A stretch of 51,643 nt of DNA from the NCBI GenBank assembly GCA_021298435.1, contig JAJTFJ010000008.1, forward strand, positions 1-51,643. Reading direction: 5' to 3'. Both the position numbers and the translations under genes were made by a program. The notes under the pieces are model-generated. The model was not told the origin of the DNA. It saw only the letters and a program-made list of their open reading frames with translations, and searched no databases. Source of the stretch: Ilumatobacteraceae bacterium (GTDB taxonomy: Bacteria > Actinomycetota > Acidimicrobiia > Acidimicrobiales > Ilumatobacteraceae). Shown here one piece after another: positions 50,811-51,643 of this stretch; the stretch's first letter is position 1, and the number at the start of each line of letters is the position of its first letter.

Positions 50811-51643
50811 CTATTCGTCGTCGTTGTCGATGACAGCGTTTGACTCTGCTTCAGTGAGTTCCGGAATTCCTTGGTTCTTGCGGAGCTTTTCGATGTCACG
50901 CACAGGAACATTCATCTTCTTGAAACGAGTGCCTTCGCTGCCGATGGATTCAATCTCGCCCTGAAGTTTTGTGAATGTCGCTTGCACTTGGTCAACAGCC
51001 TTGGCGTAATTGACCCACTCCTTCGAGAACTTATTGATCTGCTGCATGATGGTTGCTGCAGTTTGTTCTGTGTGGAAGCTGTCTGTTGCTTGACGAATAA
51101 CCACTAAGAACGCATACAACGTAAGTGGTGAACACAGCACCACTTTCTTTGACAATGCATAGTCAATGAGTGTGGGGTCTGCTTCGTGTACGAAACCGCT
51201 GATGCTCTCGTTCGGAACGAACATGAGAACATAGTCAAGAGCTTCTTCTTTGGAGTTCATGACATAGTCGCGTTTCGCGAGTGCATCAACATGGCCTTTG
51301 ACAGCCTTGACGAATTCAGTCTTTGACGATGCACGTAATGCATCAGTCTCAGCATTGAAGTGTGCGGAGTACTGATCGAGTGGGAACTTCACGTCCATAT
51401 ACAGAACGCGATTCGGCGGCATGTTGAACTTGAAGTCGGGTTTACCACCAGCAGCGTTGATGTCTTGTTTCGTGTAGTTCACACCATCGACAAAACCGGC
51501 AGCACGCAACATATCTTCTGCAAGACGCTCGCCCCATTGACCGCGCTTCTGTGAGTTAGAGAGAACTTCATTCAGATTCTCTGTACGGCGAGAAAGTGTG
51601 TCGACAGCTTTTCCAACATTGTCAAACTGTGAACGGTTGTTTT
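50811..51643 (-). CDS. rmuC: DNA recombination protein RmuC (partial)
   Basis: The reverse frame is open from the window edge to 50811, 277 codons; the N-terminal helix and coiled coil lie outside. The RmuC core is plain: KRGQWGERLAEDMLRAAGF, PDFKFNMPPNRVLYMDVKFP, LDQYSAHF, DYVLMFVPNESI and VVLCSPLTLYAFLVVIRQA, the PD-(D/E)XK-like region. It limits inversions and degrades aberrant structures in E. coli. The acidic tail ends AVIDNDDE. Convergent with the Tad operon, 2 bases apart. Confidence 0.92.
   Translation of the reverse strand, partial: NNRSQFDNVGKAVDTLSRRTENLNEVLSNSQKRGQWGERLAEDMLRAAGFVDGVNYTKQDINAAGGKPDFKFNMPPNRVLYMDVKFPLDQYSAHFNAETDALRASSKTEFVKAVKGHVDALAKRDYVMNSKEEALDYVLMFVPNESISGFVHEADPTLIDYALSKKVVLCSPLTLYAFLVVIRQATDSFHTEQTAATIMQQINKFSKEWVNYAKAVDQVQATFTKLQGEIESIGSEGTRFKKMNVPVRDIEKLRKNQGIPELTEAESNAVIDNDDE

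Noticed and set aside
1-51643. CRISPR arrays, insertion sequences, integrases or phage genes
   Set aside because: None seen: no regularly spaced repeats, no transposase or integrase frames, and no terminal inverted repeats.

Overview
The window is bacterial and actinobacterial, most likely class Acidimicrobiia (Ilumatobacter or acIV-like). This placement is inference from gene content: dnaK-grpE-dnaJ-hspR-clpB order, a WhiB regulator, clpS next to a DUF2017 gene, an F420-type LLM oxidoreductase, a MapA-like peptidase with a SEC-C zinc motif, the tRNA-Glu/Asp/Phe cluster and a caa3 oxidase of actinobacterial type. Base composition is moderate. The genome is compact: most neighbours touch or overlap by 1-4 bases (ATGA, GTGA, TAATG), and no gap over 300 bases lacks a recognisable element. 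About ten genes have a TANNNT box 6-7 bases before the start codon and no Shine-Dalgarno, as in leaderless transcription.

Layout. 1-672: 5' part of gpmI on the minus strand. 673-7145: heat-shock operon dnaK-grpE-dnaJ-hspR-clpB, whose promoter carries both a HAIR (HspR) and a CIRCE (HrcA) operator. 7146-13535: a HisD-family gene broken by one in-frame amber codon, purA-purB, an unknown gene, pyrE, a cupredoxin-like lipoprotein and an acyl-CoA thioesterase. 13567-13874: three tRNAs with a terminator. 13951-14774: clpS and a DUF2017 gene. 14826-24379: a respiratory block: ctaB, then three genes mirroring oxidase subunits I, III and IV but without the metal ligands, then a complete caa3 oxidase (ctaC, ctaD, ctaE, small subunit IV, ctaG). 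24376-25991: an ABC exporter. 26058-28642: serS, pdxH and a mycothiol-dependent-isomerase-like gene.

28643-31323 (minus): a leader ORF and attenuator-like hairpins, then whiB - tlpA-like - ccdA - poly-gamma-glutamate-hydrolase-like gene. 31409-35938: acyl-ACP thioesterase, MBL hydrolase, oligoribonuclease, enoyl-CoA hydratase and class III CoA-transferase. 35952-41058 (minus): dut, LLM oxidoreductase, a short carotenoid-oxygenase relic lying on the opposite strand, MaoC-like protein, acyl-CoA dehydrogenase and M20 amidohydrolase. 41075-42934: Nudix, thiamine-binding-like, HTH and an unknown cysteine-rich protein. 43006-44939: coaA and map. 45058-50808: a Tad/Flp pilus operon ending in a membrane-anchored BTAD regulator. 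50811-51643: rmuC, cut by the window end.

The most unusual items are the full-length ligand-less oxidase paralogues placed before a normal caa3 oxidase, and a WhiB7-like gene behind an apparent translation-coupled attenuator that would also control a thiol-redox (TlpA-CcdA) module. All assignments come from reading the sequence; no database search was run.
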